A DNA stretch of 64,000 bases from CALCKU01 sp964607445 (GCA_964607445.1 CAZSKN010000007.1:1-64000), one strand, 5' to 3'. Counted from the stretch's first letter, positions 8,615 to 18,134 are shown. Made by a program: numbers and translations. The notes: generated by a model from the sequence alone, not told the origin.

Positions 8615-8647
8615 AAAGAAACCCTCCGCATAATCATGCGGAGGGTT
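8615..8647 (-). terminator. Intrinsic terminator of the second ammonium transporter gene
   Basis: The arms AACCCTCCGCAT (8620-8631) and ATGCGGAGGGTT (8636-8647) form a 12-bp perfect stem with a 4-nt loop, followed on the minus strand by TTTCTTT. It sits just after the stop codon of the gene ending at 8672. Confidence 0.85.
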
Positions 8648-8671
8648 AATCTTAAACATGGATATTGCTGC

Positions 8672-9961
8672 TTAATTATAAGCGTTTTCGCCGTGATGGG
8701 CGATATCCAGACCTTCATATTCAGCTTCTTGCGTGGCCCGGAGACCGAGTGTGATTTTCAAGAACATCAGGATAACAGCTGATGCCACGGCGCTCCAAGC
8801 TACGACAGCCAGTGTGCCGATGAGTTGGACGCCAAAATCCCCGTCGCCCGTGCCGCCGAGTGCCGTCGCTGATAGGAACGGCAGGAGTAAGATACCCAAC
8901 ATACCGCCCACACCGTGAACGGCAAACACATCGAGACTATCATCAATTTTGAGCTTCACGCGAATAAGATTGACGGCAATGTAACAAATGACACCTCCGG
9001 CAAGTCCTATAAGGAGAGCGCCTTGTGGCCCGAGGACGCCCGCGGCGGGTGTAACTGTTGCCAAACCGGCAATCGTGCCCGTAGCCGCGCCAACAAGCGT
9101 GGGTTTGCGTCCGCCTCTACTTTCAAGTGCAATCCAGCTTAACGTCCCCATAGAGGCCGCGATATGTGTGACAAGCAAAGCCATGCCGGCGCCACCGTCT
9201 GCGGCGAGTTGCGAGCCGCCATTAAAACCAAACCAGCCGACCCAGAGCATAGACGCCCCGATCATGACAACAGCCGGGCGATGTGGCCCCGGTATGTCAT
9301 TGGGGAAGCCTTGGCGCTTACCCAACATGAATACATATACCAGAGCCGATACACCGGCGGTCGCATGGACAACAAGTCCGCCTGCGAAATCGATGACGCC
9401 TTTATCAGCCAGCCATCCACCGCCCCAAATCCAATGGGTGACGGGGGCATAGACCACGAGTAGCCAAAGCGCGGTGAAAATTAAAACAGGCAAAAACTTA
9501 ACCCGTTCAACAAAGGCCCCGACGATTAAGCCCGGAGTGATGACGGCGAACGTCATTTGGAAGGCCAGGAAGACGCTCTCCGGTATGGTGCCTGACATAG
9601 CCTCACGCTCTAATCCGCTGAGGAAAAAATTATCAACTCCGCCCCACCAGCTATTCGCGCTACCAAATGCGATTGAATAGCCGGCTATTACCCAGACAAT
9701 AGACGCCAGAGCTGCAATCGCGTAGATTTTCATCAATACGGAAAGATAGTTTTTGGCACGCACAAGCCCACCGTAAAACAAAGCCAAGCCGGGCAATGAC
9801 ATAAATAAAACAAGGGCTGTGGCTGTTAATATCCAAGCTGTATCCCCGGCATTCAAACTGGCGTCCTGCGCCCATGCCAGTTGCGGGCTGGCTAAAATGC
9901 CTAACATACCGGTTAATCGGCCCCCGGTTCTCAACTTCTGAACTGTCGCTATCGGTTTCAT
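8672..9961 (-). CDS. amt: Ammonium transporter (Amt family), second copy
   Basis: A 429-residue inner-membrane channel for ammonia/ammonium with about 11 membrane segments preceded by a signal sequence (ending LAWAQ). The conserved ALFYGGLVRAKN stretch is present, as are the two pore histidines in VVHATAGVSAL and FAVHGVGGMLG. The ATG at 9961 is chosen over the one at 9973 because GGGAG precedes it. It lies downstream of a second amt gene on the same strand but is separated from it by a terminator, so it probably has its own promoter. No P-II (glnK) gene is next to it. Confidence 0.92.
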   Translation of the reverse strand: MKPIATVQKLRTGGRLTGMLGILASPQLAWAQDASLNAGDTAWILTATALVLFMSLPGLALFYGGLVRAKNYLSVLMKIYAIAALASIVWVIAGYSIAFGSANSWWGGVDNFFLSGLEREAMSGTIPESVFLAFQMTFAVITPGLIVGAFVERVKFLPVLIFTALWLLVVYAPVTHWIWGGGWLADKGVIDFAGGLVVHATAGVSALVYVFMLGKRQGFPNDIPGPHRPAVVMIGASMLWVGWFGFNGGSQLAADGGAGMALLVTHIAASMGTLSWIALESRGGRKPTLVGAATGTIAGLATVTPAAGVLGPQGALLIGLAGGVICYIAVNLIRVKLKIDDSLDVFAVHGVGGMLGILLLPFLSATALGGTGDGDFGVQLIGTLAVVAWSAVASAVILMFLKITLGLRATQEAEYEGLDIAHHGENAYN

Positions 9962-10074
9962 AAGTACTCCCATTTATGATTTTATTACCGCAGGCCTTAA
10001 CCGCCAAGCCAATGCCCGAGGAGTCTTGTTTTCTAGCCTTATGGGGGTAAGTCGGAGTCGCCTAATTTTTATAC

Positions 10075-10116
10075 AAAAAAACCCCGACTTTGCACATATC
10101 CTGTGCGATGCCGGGG
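10075..10116 (-). terminator. Intrinsic terminator between the two amt genes
   Basis: On the minus strand, CCCCG (116-112 side) pairs with CGGGG, with an inner GCACA/TGTGC stem (10092-10096 and 10102-10106). A run of seven T follows. It terminates the upstream amt gene, whose stop is at 10200. Confidence 0.78.
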
Positions 10117-10199
10117 AGTAAGCGCGTCAAGCGCGGGGAAAACTTTAGTTTGCGAGATGGAACTGTGTGGGAGACACGGCGTCCATCTCGCGAAAGTCG

Positions 10200-11516
10200 T
10201 TAGCTTTGAACGAATTCGGGATAAGCAGGAAGACCGACTTCGTGAGTATCCAGCCCATCTGATTCTATCTGCTCGCTCGGACGTACACCGATGGTGATTT
10301 TCAAGAGTGTCCAGACAATGGCGCTGGCAATCACAGTGAAGGCTCCAATGGAGACGACGCCAAGCAGTTGCACGCCATAGCTCGCGTCCGGATTTGAGAG
10401 TGGCACAATCATCGTGCCGAAAATGCCAGCGATCAAATGAACGGGGATAGCCCCGACAACATCATCAATTTTGACTTTATCCAGTAAGGGCACTGTAAAG
10501 ACAACAAGCGCGCCGCCAACTCCGCCAATCAAGATGGCTTGTAAGGCACTCGGCATTAGCGGTTCTGCCGTAATTGCGACAAGTCCGGCCAATGCGCCGT
10601 TTAGGGCAAAGGTGACGTCAATCTTCTTGTAGATCAATTGCGTCAGGATCACAGCGACGACCACACCCCCCGCGGCTGCGAGATTGGTATTGGCAAATAT
10701 CTTGGAGACATCCGCAGCATCAGAAATCGTACCCATGGCAAGTTGTGAGCCGCCATTGAAACCAAACCATCCCATCCACAGGATAAATGTGCCCAATGTC
10801 GCAAGTGGGATATTTGAAGGCAGGATAGGGTTAATCCGACCCTCGCTATATTTGCCTTTACGGGCTCCTATAATTATCGCACCTGTCAAAGCCGCCCATC
10901 CGCCGACTGAATGCACGAGAGTTGATCCAGCAAAATCCGAAAACCCTTTTGCATCCAGCCAGCCAGCGCCCCATTCCCATGACCCTGTAATCGGGTAAAG
11001 AAAGCCCGTGAGTATTGCGACAAATATGACAAAGGGCCAAAATTTTATACGTTCGGCAACGGTACCGGACACGATAGATGCGGTTGTGGCGCAAAATACC
11101 ATTTGGAAGAACCAATCAGAGGCTACGGAATAGTCGCCGCCCTCTGAACCGCCGGCATCCGGCCAAGCATAAGGGAAAGCTTGACCCAAGAAACCACCGT
11201 CAACACCCGTATACATAAGGTTATAGCCCGTGATCCAGAACATAAGTCCGGCGACGGAATAGAGCATAATATTTTTGAGGCACTGCATCGAAACATTTTT
11301 TGTTTGCACAAGACCGGCTTCGAGCATGGCAAAACCTGCCGCCATCCACATAACGAGTACACCACCTATTAAAAAGAGGAGTGTGTTAAAAACAAAGGCG
11401 TCATTGGCGGCATTTGCAGCCACAATTGTTGACAATTCAGCCTCTTGTGCCAAGGCCAGCCCGGGGACGAATAGGCCCAGCGCCACCGTTCCCATTATCA
11501 AAACATTTTTACGCAT
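10200..11516 (-). CDS. amt: Ammonium transporter (Amt family), first copy
   Basis: A 438-residue polytopic inner-membrane protein with an N-terminal signal peptide (ends LALAQ). Amt landmarks are visible: AGFAMLEAGLVQTKN in TM1, the pore histidines in TLVHSVGGWAAL and IPVHLIAGIFG, and FNGGSQLA. It differs clearly from the neighbouring copy (AGLVQTKN instead of GGLVRAKN), so the two are paralogues of different subtypes and not a recent duplication. They may differ in affinity or act as a sensor and transporter pair. Its transcript probably ends at the terminator just downstream. Confidence 0.92.
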   Translation of the reverse strand: MRKNVLIMGTVALGLFVPGLALAQEAELSTIVAANAANDAFVFNTLLFLIGGVLVMWMAAGFAMLEAGLVQTKNVSMQCLKNIMLYSVAGLMFWITGYNLMYTGVDGGFLGQAFPYAWPDAGGSEGGDYSVASDWFFQMVFCATTASIVSGTVAERIKFWPFVIFVAILTGFLYPITGSWEWGAGWLDAKGFSDFAGSTLVHSVGGWAALTGAIIIGARKGKYSEGRINPILPSNIPLATLGTFILWMGWFGFNGGSQLAMGTISDAADVSKIFANTNLAAAGGVVVAVILTQLIYKKIDVTFALNGALAGLVAITAEPLMPSALQAILIGGVGGALVVFTVPLLDKVKIDDVVGAIPVHLIAGIFGTMIVPLSNPDASYGVQLLGVVSIGAFTVIASAIVWTLLKITIGVRPSEQIESDGLDTHEVGLPAYPEFVQS

Positions 11517-11716
11517 GGATTATCTTCCTTTCCAGCTTATTTAATTCACGCACAGCCATTGAGCGTGTAGATTAAATGCGCGAGTCGAATCTGTCGGTTT
11601 TTTAGGCGTGTTCATGTTAGGATGATTTTCTGTGCATGAAAAATTCGGATATGCTGTCTTGTTGTGCGCAGGCAAACAAGATCATCAATCAGGGTCATTT
11701 GATAAGGATTATATCT

Positions 11717-12076
11717 ATGGAAACAATTTATAGGTTGTTTGATCCTACGGTCTGGGCCTCGTTTCAGGCGACGGGAGAGTTTACAGGTACGCAAGTGGAT
11801 ATTCAGGATGGCTTCATCCATTTTTCAGCCCTCGCTCAAGTCTATGCGACTGCGATGAAACATTATAAGGGGCATGAAGGGCTGATATTGGCCGCCGTGC
11901 CGGCGTCGGTTTATGACACGGCATTGAAGTGGGAAATATCTCGCGGTGGCGCGGAGTTTCCGCATCTTTATGCGCGTTTGAAATTATCTGATGTGAGTGC
12001 CTTTTGGCAATTGCCGTCTGACGGGCAGGGCGGTTATATCTGGCCCGACTTCATACCTACACATCATACGGCTTGA
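11717..12076 (+). CDS. DUF952 family protein
   Basis: A 119-residue small soluble protein. Its order of motifs, IYRLFDPTVWASF near the N-terminus, then GFIHFSALAQV and HLYARLKLSDV, matches the DUF952 family, whose fold is related to ADP-ribosyltransferase-like proteins but whose function is unknown. The ATG at 11717, preceded by AAGGAT, is preferred over the upstream ATG at 11636. It lies 22 nt upstream of pyrD on the same strand, an arrangement also found in other alphaproteobacteria as far as I recall, implying co-transcription. Confidence 0.85.
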   Translation: METIYRLFDPTVWASFQATGEFTGTQVDIQDGFIHFSALAQVYATAMKHYKGHEGLILAAVPASVYDTALKWEISRGGAEFPHLYARLKLSDVSAFWQLPSDGQGGYIWPDFIPTHHTA

Positions 12077-12098
12077 GACCGTTGAGGAGAGTGAACCT

Positions 12099-13166
12099 AT
12101 GAGTGCAATGTATAAAGCCGCGACCGCACTTATGCGGGGCTTACCTGCTGAACCTGCGCATTTGGCAACACTAAAGGCTTTAAAGCTGGGCTTGGGGCCG
12201 CGCGTGGGTGTGGACGCAGCTGTTCATGCCCACGCTCTGAAAACCTGCATTGGGGGGTTGCAATTGCCCAACCCCGTTGGACTAGCTGCTGGGTTTGATA
12301 AAAATGCTGATGTGCCTGACGCGATGTTGGCGGCCGGATTTGGGTTTGTTGAATGCGGGACTGTCACCCCGAACCCCCAAGTCGGAAATCCTAAGCCCCG
12401 CTTATTTCGCCTAACGGCAGATAATGCTGTGATTAACCGTATGGGGTTTAATAATGGTGGGTTGGAAAAATTCCAACACCGGTTGGTGGCGCGCCGGACC
12501 CGCTCCGGGATTGTCGGAGCAAATCTGGGTGCAAATAAGGAAAGTTCCGATCGTATCGGGGATTATGTGACCGGATTGTCCCGCTTATGGGGGTTTTCCG
12601 ATTATTTTACCATTAATATAAGTTCCCCCAACACGCCGGGACTAAGAGAGTTACAAGGTGCGGGTGCGATGGATGAGCTTTTGGGACGCATTGCCGAAGC
12701 CCGTGCCCAGTTGACAGGTTCCGCCCCGTCTTACCCGATTTTTTTGAAAGTCGCGCCCGACTTAGATATTTCACAGATCGAGCGGGTAACAGAGCAAGCC
12801 CGAACCTATGGGATGAATGCTATCATTGTCTCTAATACGACAATTGAACGTCCTGCAACTTTGCAAAGCCCTCATAAAGCAGAAGGTGGTGGGTTGTCCG
12901 GACGTCCTTTGTTTGACCGTTCCACAGACATATTACGTGAATTTTCAGCGGCGGCGAACGGTCGAATAGATCTGATTGGTGTTGGCGGCATTGAATCCGG
13001 AGCGCAAGCCTATGCCAAAATTCGCGCCGGGGCGAAAGCGGTGCAACTGTATTCCGCCTTGGTTTATAAAGGCCCGGGATTGGTACAAGAAATATGTCAA
13101 GATTTGATCTTACGCCTAAAAGCCGACGGGTTTGAGACAATTGCTCAAGCCGCGAAACAAAAATAG
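12099..13166 (+). CDS. pyrD: Dihydroorotate dehydrogenase (quinone)
   Basis: A 355-residue class 2, membrane-associated flavoenzyme that oxidises dihydroorotate to orotate in pyrimidine synthesis and passes electrons to quinone. FMN-site and catalytic blocks are visible: NPVGLAAGFDKNADVPDA, VECGTVTPNPQVGNPKPR, INRMGFNN, the ISSPNTPGLRELQ segment with the catalytic Ser, and IGVGGIESGAQAYAKIRAGA. The start at 12099 has GAGGAGA eight bases upstream; the open frame extends further 5' into the DUF952 gene but is not used. Confidence 0.95.
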   Translation: MSAMYKAATALMRGLPAEPAHLATLKALKLGLGPRVGVDAAVHAHALKTCIGGLQLPNPVGLAAGFDKNADVPDAMLAAGFGFVECGTVTPNPQVGNPKPRLFRLTADNAVINRMGFNNGGLEKFQHRLVARRTRSGIVGANLGANKESSDRIGDYVTGLSRLWGFSDYFTINISSPNTPGLRELQGAGAMDELLGRIAEARAQLTGSAPSYPIFLKVAPDLDISQIERVTEQARTYGMNAIIVSNTTIERPATLQSPHKAEGGGLSGRPLFDRSTDILREFSAAANGRIDLIGVGGIESGAQAYAKIRAGAKAVQLYSALVYKGPGLVQEICQDLILRLKADGFETIAQAAKQK

Positions 13167-13297
13167 CTAATCCCGAGCGAGTGCCCATTACGAAATAGCC
13201 CGATATTGGACTTTTATGAATTTTTACGTCATGATGAGCTATGGGGGACAGACGAAACACGAAGTCACAATCCAATTCGCAACCTTATGGGCCCTAT

Positions 13298-14182
13298 ATG
13301 CGCAAGGTCGGTCGGCGAATAGGGACCAGCTTGCTTTGTGGTCTTTGCGCCACCTTGGGCGTCAATGACGCGGGGCAGGCTGAAACTGCTCAGTCTTCAC
13401 TGGCTTATATTTACCCGCGTGATGTTGGACATATAGATCAAAATTTGCAGGCCGGTGAAACCGGACGCGTGAAATATGTGTCTCGAGGCGACAGCTTTGT
13501 TATGCAGGACGGCCTTAAAGTTCGTTTGGCGGGTATCCAAGCTCCGAGACCGCCTCAAAACCCGTCAAACCCCTCCTATACCACGAGACCAGATTTTTCG
13601 ACATTGGCAAAAACGGCCTTGGCTCAGAGTGTGAAAGGTCAGAACATACAGCTATTTTACGGCGGTAAGGTAACGCGGGACCGTTATCAGCGCGCGATCG
13701 CACAAGCCTATATAATGGGACCGGACGGAGAGCCGAAAGCATGGCTACAAGCGGGATTAGTGGAGGCAGGCTTGGCCCGCGTAATGACGTGGCCGGACAC
13801 GATTATGGATGTGCCCAAGCTGTATGATTTGGAACGCGCCGCACGTCAAGCCGGGCGAGGGCTTTGGGCCAGCCCTGATTATGCCGTGCGGTCGCCCGAT
13901 CCTGATCCATTAGCTCAATATGTTGACAGCGTGCAAATCATTGAAGGTATTATCACCTCGGTTGCCGATGTGCGAGGACGCATTTATCTGAATTTTGGCG
14001 CGAATTACAAAACCGATTTTACCATAACAATAGCCAAACGTGATCGCAAAAGGTTTGATAAGGCCGGGCTCGACCCTTTGAGCCTTGAGGGGGCGCGTGT
14101 CCGCGTGCGGGGCTGGGTAGAGCTTTATAACGGCCCTGTAATATGGGTGGATCACCCTGACCGTATTGAGGTTCTGGACTGA
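13298..14182 (+). CDS. Secreted thermonuclease (SNase-like) family protein
   Basis: A 294-residue protein with a signal peptide (MRKVGRRIGTSLLCGLC..., ending near AGQA). Residues about 50-190 resemble the staphylococcal nuclease fold: GDSFVMQDGLKVRLAGIQAP, GKVTRDRYQRAIAQAYI, WLQAGLVEAGLARVM and RQAGRGLWA. The C-terminal part (about 200-294) looks like an OB-type extension (GIITSVADVRGRIYLNFG). The role is likely periplasmic nuclease or nucleic-acid binding. I chose the ATG at 13298 for its signal peptide; an ATG at 13241 would add 19 residues. Confidence 0.75.
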   Translation: MRKVGRRIGTSLLCGLCATLGVNDAGQAETAQSSLAYIYPRDVGHIDQNLQAGETGRVKYVSRGDSFVMQDGLKVRLAGIQAPRPPQNPSNPSYTTRPDFSTLAKTALAQSVKGQNIQLFYGGKVTRDRYQRAIAQAYIMGPDGEPKAWLQAGLVEAGLARVMTWPDTIMDVPKLYDLERAARQAGRGLWASPDYAVRSPDPDPLAQYVDSVQIIEGIITSVADVRGRIYLNFGANYKTDFTITIAKRDRKRFDKAGLDPLSLEGARVRVRGWVELYNGPVIWVDHPDRIEVLD

Positions 14183-14200
14183 GATATCCCCATCGGATAT

Positions 14201-14614
14201 TTACACATCCAAAGGCTTGCAGCTTGCCCCATGCAGGTCATAGATTTTTTGGGTTTGACGGTGGAGAATATAACATTGCGTGGGCGTCATCATTAAATCG
14301 AAATGTTCGGGATGGGCCTCAAGAATACGACCTTCGCCAAACGGTATATTTAAAGACCGCGCGGTTCTGCGCCCTATGGCCAGCGTAGGTTTGCGTGTGA
14401 AGCTACGTGTAGCGATACGGACATTTTCTTGTCCAAGTGCGGTTGCGATATGGGTTTGCAATTGCTGGTAAATCGCGGGAGATGTTTTTGCTAATAAGGC
14501 GAATTGCGGTTTAGGCTTTTCTACGGGTGGTACTGCGGCACATGCCAAAAACGTTACGAGGCTCAAGGCGCTTATCAGCGTCCACATTGCTTTGGGCCGA
14601 TAGGGCTGCATCAC
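14201..14614 (-). CDS. Small putative lipoprotein
   Basis: A 137-residue hypothetical protein. A hydrophobic N-terminal segment ends in VTFLACA, a plausible lipobox with Cys near residue 25. The mature part is short and mixed alpha/beta with no family I recognise. Its start codon overlaps the stop of the S41 protease gene in an ATGA junction, indicating translational coupling and a shared function in the envelope. Confidence 0.6.
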   Translation of the reverse strand: MMQPYRPKAMWTLISALSLVTFLACAAVPPVEKPKPQFALLAKTSPAIYQQLQTHIATALGQENVRIATRSFTRKPTLAIGRRTARSLNIPFGEGRILEAHPEHFDLMMTPTQCYILHRQTQKIYDLHGASCKPLDV

Positions 14615-16275
14615 CGCCCAAGATCGGGTGTTAAAATCCGGTTTTCACGTAGGAATAAACTGCGTCTGACACGCGGGTCGGCCAGAAGGTCTCCCGCACC
14701 GGATTGTGCGGCTGTGTTGACAAATGAGCGTTTGGCGGACGCGCTTGTAGCCAAAGGTGCCGGGCATGTGCCGTCCGCTCTAAATTGCAAAGCTGCGGCC
14801 AATAATGCTTCATCCGGACTTCCGAGCTGATTGAGGAAATCATCGGCGATTTCGCATCCCGGAATAAGCTCTCCGCGAATGTTTTCCGTGCTATTTGCTG
14901 GTGAGAAACCATCTGCGTAATCGCCAAATCCAAGGGCATTATTGCCTTGGAACTGAAGGGTGAAATAAGTCTCTCCGCAATTATCAGTGGGGAAAAATCC
15001 GTAAGGTTTACCGCAGGTGCGGGTCCCGACAAGTATAACCTCTACACCAATACCTCGTAATCCATTAATCACGGATTCACTGGCTGAACATGTGCCTGAT
15101 GTAGAGAGAACGAAAACACGCGGAAGATCGACCGCTGGTAAGCTAACACCTGAGTCCACCGTAAAACCAACACCTTCATCAATAAAATTAAGCGGGGTTA
15201 AATCGCGACCCGTTACCGGATTAATCAGCGGGTGTTTACTGTTCCATGTTTGATCTTCAAAGATACGATTACGGGTTTGTGTGTCACCCGCCACCATATA
15301 GGCTAATTGTGACGCGACAGCCAGTAAACCGCCGCCGTTATAGCGTAAATCCAATACAAGGTCGTCAATATTGGCTGTGCGTAATTGCGTGAAAGCATTA
15401 AATAGCGCGTCCTCAGAGGAGAACGGACTAAAGGTGTTAAACAAGACATAGCCGACATCGCCCGTAGGGGTATTGAGGATTTCAACACGGTTCACGGGGG
15501 AGACCTCAATTACTTCCGAGGCCAAGCTGGCAGTTTTTGTATTTCCGCTGGCCGCTTCTTGAACGATAAAATTATGGCTCTCGCCTTCGACCGCGTTAAA
15601 CAAAACAGAATTCAGAGTGTCTACATCCATTTGGTCTGTACCATTGACAGCATCGACACCGTCAATCTCGATAAATAAATCACCGCGTATAAATCCGGCA
15701 TCTGCGGCTGGAGAATTGGGTTCGACAAATATGATCCGGATTTCGCGCGGCGCCGAGCCTTGGATGACGCGAAATTCAAATCCGAATGAGCTGGCCATAC
15801 CACCTGATTGTAGGGCTTGAAATTCGTCAGTGGGAATATTGAAGTGGAACTGGTCGCGCGGGGCGCCAGAGGCGGTTGTAGCCTGCGTACGCTGAGTGGC
15901 AAAAAATTCCAGCCTATCGGTAAAGTCCGCCGGATTAACATCGGCAATTTCTTCAAAGAACAAGTAAATATTATTACTCCAAGAACGCAGCCAAAAGTTT
16001 TCGATCACGGTTGAGCCTTGTACGTCACTTGTGCCCGGACGCGGGGTTTCACATCGCGCTTCGAAAAGAGTCTCACTCTCGAAAACTCCGGGCGTAAATG
16101 TAGGTGCGCTACTGATGACTGTTGCTGGAGGGGCAGGTTGTGGGGCCGGGGGCGGGGTGACAGAAACGGCATTCGTGGAGGTTGCGTTGCCACCGCCGCC
16201 GCCGCATGCGGCCAGAAATGTTGCACAGAGTATAAATGTAGATAATGTTGTGGTCTTTAAAAGCTGTCTATGCAT
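14611..16275 (-). CDS. S41 family peptidase, lipoprotein with PDZ domain
   Basis: A 554-residue protein with a lipobox (FLAAC at about residue 23, followed by a Gly run), so anchored to a membrane on the periplasmic side. A PDZ-like block (PNSPAADAGFIRGDLFIEIDG) precedes the tail-specific protease domain. LRYNGGGLLAVASQLA and STSGTCSASESVINGL match the S41 catalytic region, with the nucleophile Ser in the latter; FVLSTSGTCSASE is typical. Likely substrates are envelope proteins. It is translationally coupled to the small lipoprotein gene downstream. Confidence 0.85.
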   Translation of the reverse strand: MHRQLLKTTTLSTFILCATFLAACGGGGGNATSTNAVSVTPPPAPQPAPPATVISSAPTFTPGVFESETLFEARCETPRPGTSDVQGSTVIENFWLRSWSNNIYLFFEEIADVNPADFTDRLEFFATQRTQATTASGAPRDQFHFNIPTDEFQALQSGGMASSFGFEFRVIQGSAPREIRIIFVEPNSPAADAGFIRGDLFIEIDGVDAVNGTDQMDVDTLNSVLFNAVEGESHNFIVQEAASGNTKTASLASEVIEVSPVNRVEILNTPTGDVGYVLFNTFSPFSSEDALFNAFTQLRTANIDDLVLDLRYNGGGLLAVASQLAYMVAGDTQTRNRIFEDQTWNSKHPLINPVTGRDLTPLNFIDEGVGFTVDSGVSLPAVDLPRVFVLSTSGTCSASESVINGLRGIGVEVILVGTRTCGKPYGFFPTDNCGETYFTLQFQGNNALGFGDYADGFSPANSTENIRGELIPGCEIADDFLNQLGSPDEALLAAALQFRADGTCPAPLATSASAKRSFVNTAAQSGAGDLLADPRVRRSLFLRENRILTPDLGR

Positions 16276-16466
16276 TCAATCTTCCCATTAAACCGCCCTT
16301 GCCATCGTGAATTCTCGCTTTTCATTTATGCAAGTTTTAGGGGCCGTGGCTAGCGAAGATACTGTAATTTTCTGTCATTTTTATAAATTGTGATGAATAA
16401 TTCTACAATATACATTCATTTAAATAAAAATCAGCAATCTGAAGTGGCCGCATGACCCCGCCGCGC

Positions 16467-16489
16467 AAAAAAGGGCGCCTCAGGCGCCC
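16467..16489 (-). terminator. Intrinsic terminator of carD
   Basis: GGGCGCC (16473-16479) and GGCGCCC (16483-16489) form a 7-bp perfect GC stem with a 3-nt loop. On the minus strand six T follow (A run at 16467-16472). It ends the leftward fdxA-carD transcript. Confidence 0.9.
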
Positions 16490-16519
16490 GTTTAACTCTA
16501 TTGAAAAATGAAACCCGGG

Positions 16520-17182
16520 TTAGGCCGCGGCGGTGTTTTCACCATTGTCATTTTCATTTTTCTCGGCGTCCGTCTTGGCCTCGGCCTCGGCTTTGGCTTC
16601 TGCTTCTTTCGCGGCTTTTGCAGCTTGTCGCGATCGGGCTTGACCTAATGTTTCAAGAACAGATTCCAGCGCATTGTCACGCCCCTGTCCGTGAATGGCC
16701 GCAACTTCTCTCACCATACGGTCAAGGGCGCTTTCATAAAGCTGTCGCTCTGAATAGGATTGTTCGGGCTGTGATTCCGTACGGTGTAAATCGCGTACAA
16801 CTTCAGCCACAAGGATAAGGTCGCCCGAGTTGATTTTGGCTTCATATTCCTGTGCGCGGCGGCTCCACATAGTGCGTTTAATACGGGCGCGACCTTTGAG
16901 CGTTGTAAATGCGTCTTTGAGAACAAGATCATTTGAAAGTGCGCGCATACCCGATGTCGCGGCTTTGGCCGTCGGTACGCGCAGGGTCATTTTATCTTGT
17001 TCGAATAAAACCACGTAGACTTCGATATCAAAACCCGCAATGACTTCTTGTTCAATGCCCGTCACTCTCCCGACACCATGAGCCGGATATACGATGAACT
17101 CTCCTGTTTTAAAGCTAACTTTTTTAGTCGACTTTTTTTTCGAACCTGCCTTGGAACCGGCGGCTTTTTTTTGTGTTGCCAT
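16520..17182 (-). CDS. carD: CarD family transcriptional regulator
   Basis: A 220-residue RNA-polymerase-binding regulator. The RNAP-interacting domain begins at about residue 23 (FKTGEFIVYPAHGVGRVTGIEQ), and the DNA-binding helical domain follows (MTLRVPTAKAATSGMRALS, then the WSRRAQEYEAKINSGD block). CarD stabilises open complexes at stable-RNA and other promoters. It has two unusual extensions: a Lys-rich N-terminal stretch of about 20 residues and an Ala/Glu/Lys/Asn-rich low-complexity tail of about 45. The ATG at 17182 has AAGGG upstream; a further in-frame ATG at 17227 is less likely. It is the last gene of a leftward cluster. Confidence 0.92.
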   Translation of the reverse strand: MATQKKAAGSKAGSKKKSTKKVSFKTGEFIVYPAHGVGRVTGIEQEVIAGFDIEVYVVLFEQDKMTLRVPTAKAATSGMRALSNDLVLKDAFTTLKGRARIKRTMWSRRAQEYEAKINSGDLILVAEVVRDLHRTESQPEQSYSERQLYESALDRMVREVAAIHGQGRDNALESVLETLGQARSRQAAKAAKEAEAKAEAEAKTDAEKNENDNGENTAAA

Positions 17183-17396
17183 GTATGAAATGCCCTTACG
17201 TGCTTTAGCTTTTTGTGTGAAAATCACACCTGTTATTATTAACTAAACGAACGGCGCCAGAGATTTTAAGAGCTCCGCGCCGTCATAGCAAAACAAATAT
17301 AACAGAAAAATGACTAAAAATCCAGATATTAAGCTGTTTTTTTTAATAGGAGGATTTTCAGGGATTCCAGCGTGATATAAAGCAAGGTGGTCGGGA

Positions 17397-17741
17397 TTAA
17401 CTATCGCCTTTTCCCGGTTTTTCACTGAAATATTTTTCAAATTTACCGGTTTCAGATTCATATTTTTCACGGTCGGCAGGCGGTGTACCTTTAATGGTAA
17501 TAACAGGCCATAATTCGGCATATTTTGAATTGATTTCCAACCATTTACCATCCGGGTCGTCCTCCGTATCAGGCACAATCGCGTCAACAGGGCATTCCGG
17601 TTCGCAGACGCCGCAATCAATGCACTCATCGGGATGGATGACGAGCATGTTTTCACCTTCATAGAAACAATCTACGGGGCAAACTTCAACACAGTCCATG
17701 AATTTGCATTTAATACATTCGTCTTTGACTATATAGGTCAT
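17397..17741 (-). CDS. fdxA: Ferredoxin FdxA (7Fe type)
   Basis: A 114-residue small electron-transfer protein. The cysteine pattern Cys9, 17, 50 (for 3Fe-4S) and Cys21, 40, 43, 46 (for 4Fe-4S) matches the seven-iron ferredoxins; an extra Cys12 and Cys25 are also present. The C-terminal tail of about 55 residues (YAELWPVITIKGTPPAD) is typical of proteobacterial FdxA. It sits between the S4 protein and carD, an order widespread in alphaproteobacteria. Confidence 0.95.
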   Translation of the reverse strand: MTYIVKDECIKCKFMDCVEVCPVDCFYEGENMLVIHPDECIDCGVCEPECPVDAIVPDTEDDPDGKWLEINSKYAELWPVITIKGTPPADREKYESETGKFEKYFSEKPGKGDS

Positions 17742-17807
17742 GCTGCGTCCTTATCATTTCGCAGTGCGATGTGCGTTTTTGTACATGAAATGTCAACCGT
17801 TAGCGTG

Positions 17808-18134
17808 TTAATTTTGCGGTTCACGCGGAATTTTACGATAAAGCATTTGTGCTTCCGAGGCCGGACCTCGGCGTGTGCCGATCTGAAGTATTTCTACGTG
17901 TATCAATGTTTTACCCCGCATAAAGGTGATTTCGTCACCGGGCTGAATACAAATATGGGATTTTTTGATTCGGTGAGTGTCTCCATTTCGGGTCAGGCGA
18001 ATTTTTCCACTTTGTACCAAGCGGCTGGCACGAGCGCGACTTTTTAAAATACGCGTGCGAAACAGCCAAAGATCAAGCCTTTGCGAATGCGTTGTCGTTT
18101 TGATTTCCTCTGTATCATCTCGGACGGATCGCAC
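17808..18134 (-). CDS. S4-domain RNA-binding protein (Hsp15-like)
   Basis: A 108-residue basic protein with one S4 RNA-binding domain (QRLDLWLFRTRILKSRARAS, then VQSGKIRLTRNG and IQPGDEITF). It resembles heat-shock protein Hsp15, which handles stalled 50S subunits carrying nascent chains; that role is inferred from the family. Only 5 nt separate it from the helicase stop codon upstream, so the two are very likely co-transcribed. Confidence 0.88.
   Translation of the reverse strand: MRSVRDDTEEIKTTTHSQRLDLWLFRTRILKSRARASRLVQSGKIRLTRNGDTHRIKKSHICIQPGDEITFMRGKTLIHVEILQIGTRRGPASEAQMLYRKIPREPQN

Noticed and set aside
8733..9463. Several plus-strand open frames inside the ammonium-transporter gene
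   Set aside because: They are antisense shadows of a clear membrane-protein gene with correct pore motifs.
17251..17283. Inverted repeat ACGGCGC/GCGCCGT between fdxA and carD
   Set aside because: Seven base pairs with a 19-nt loop and no T-run; may be chance, and no function can be assigned.
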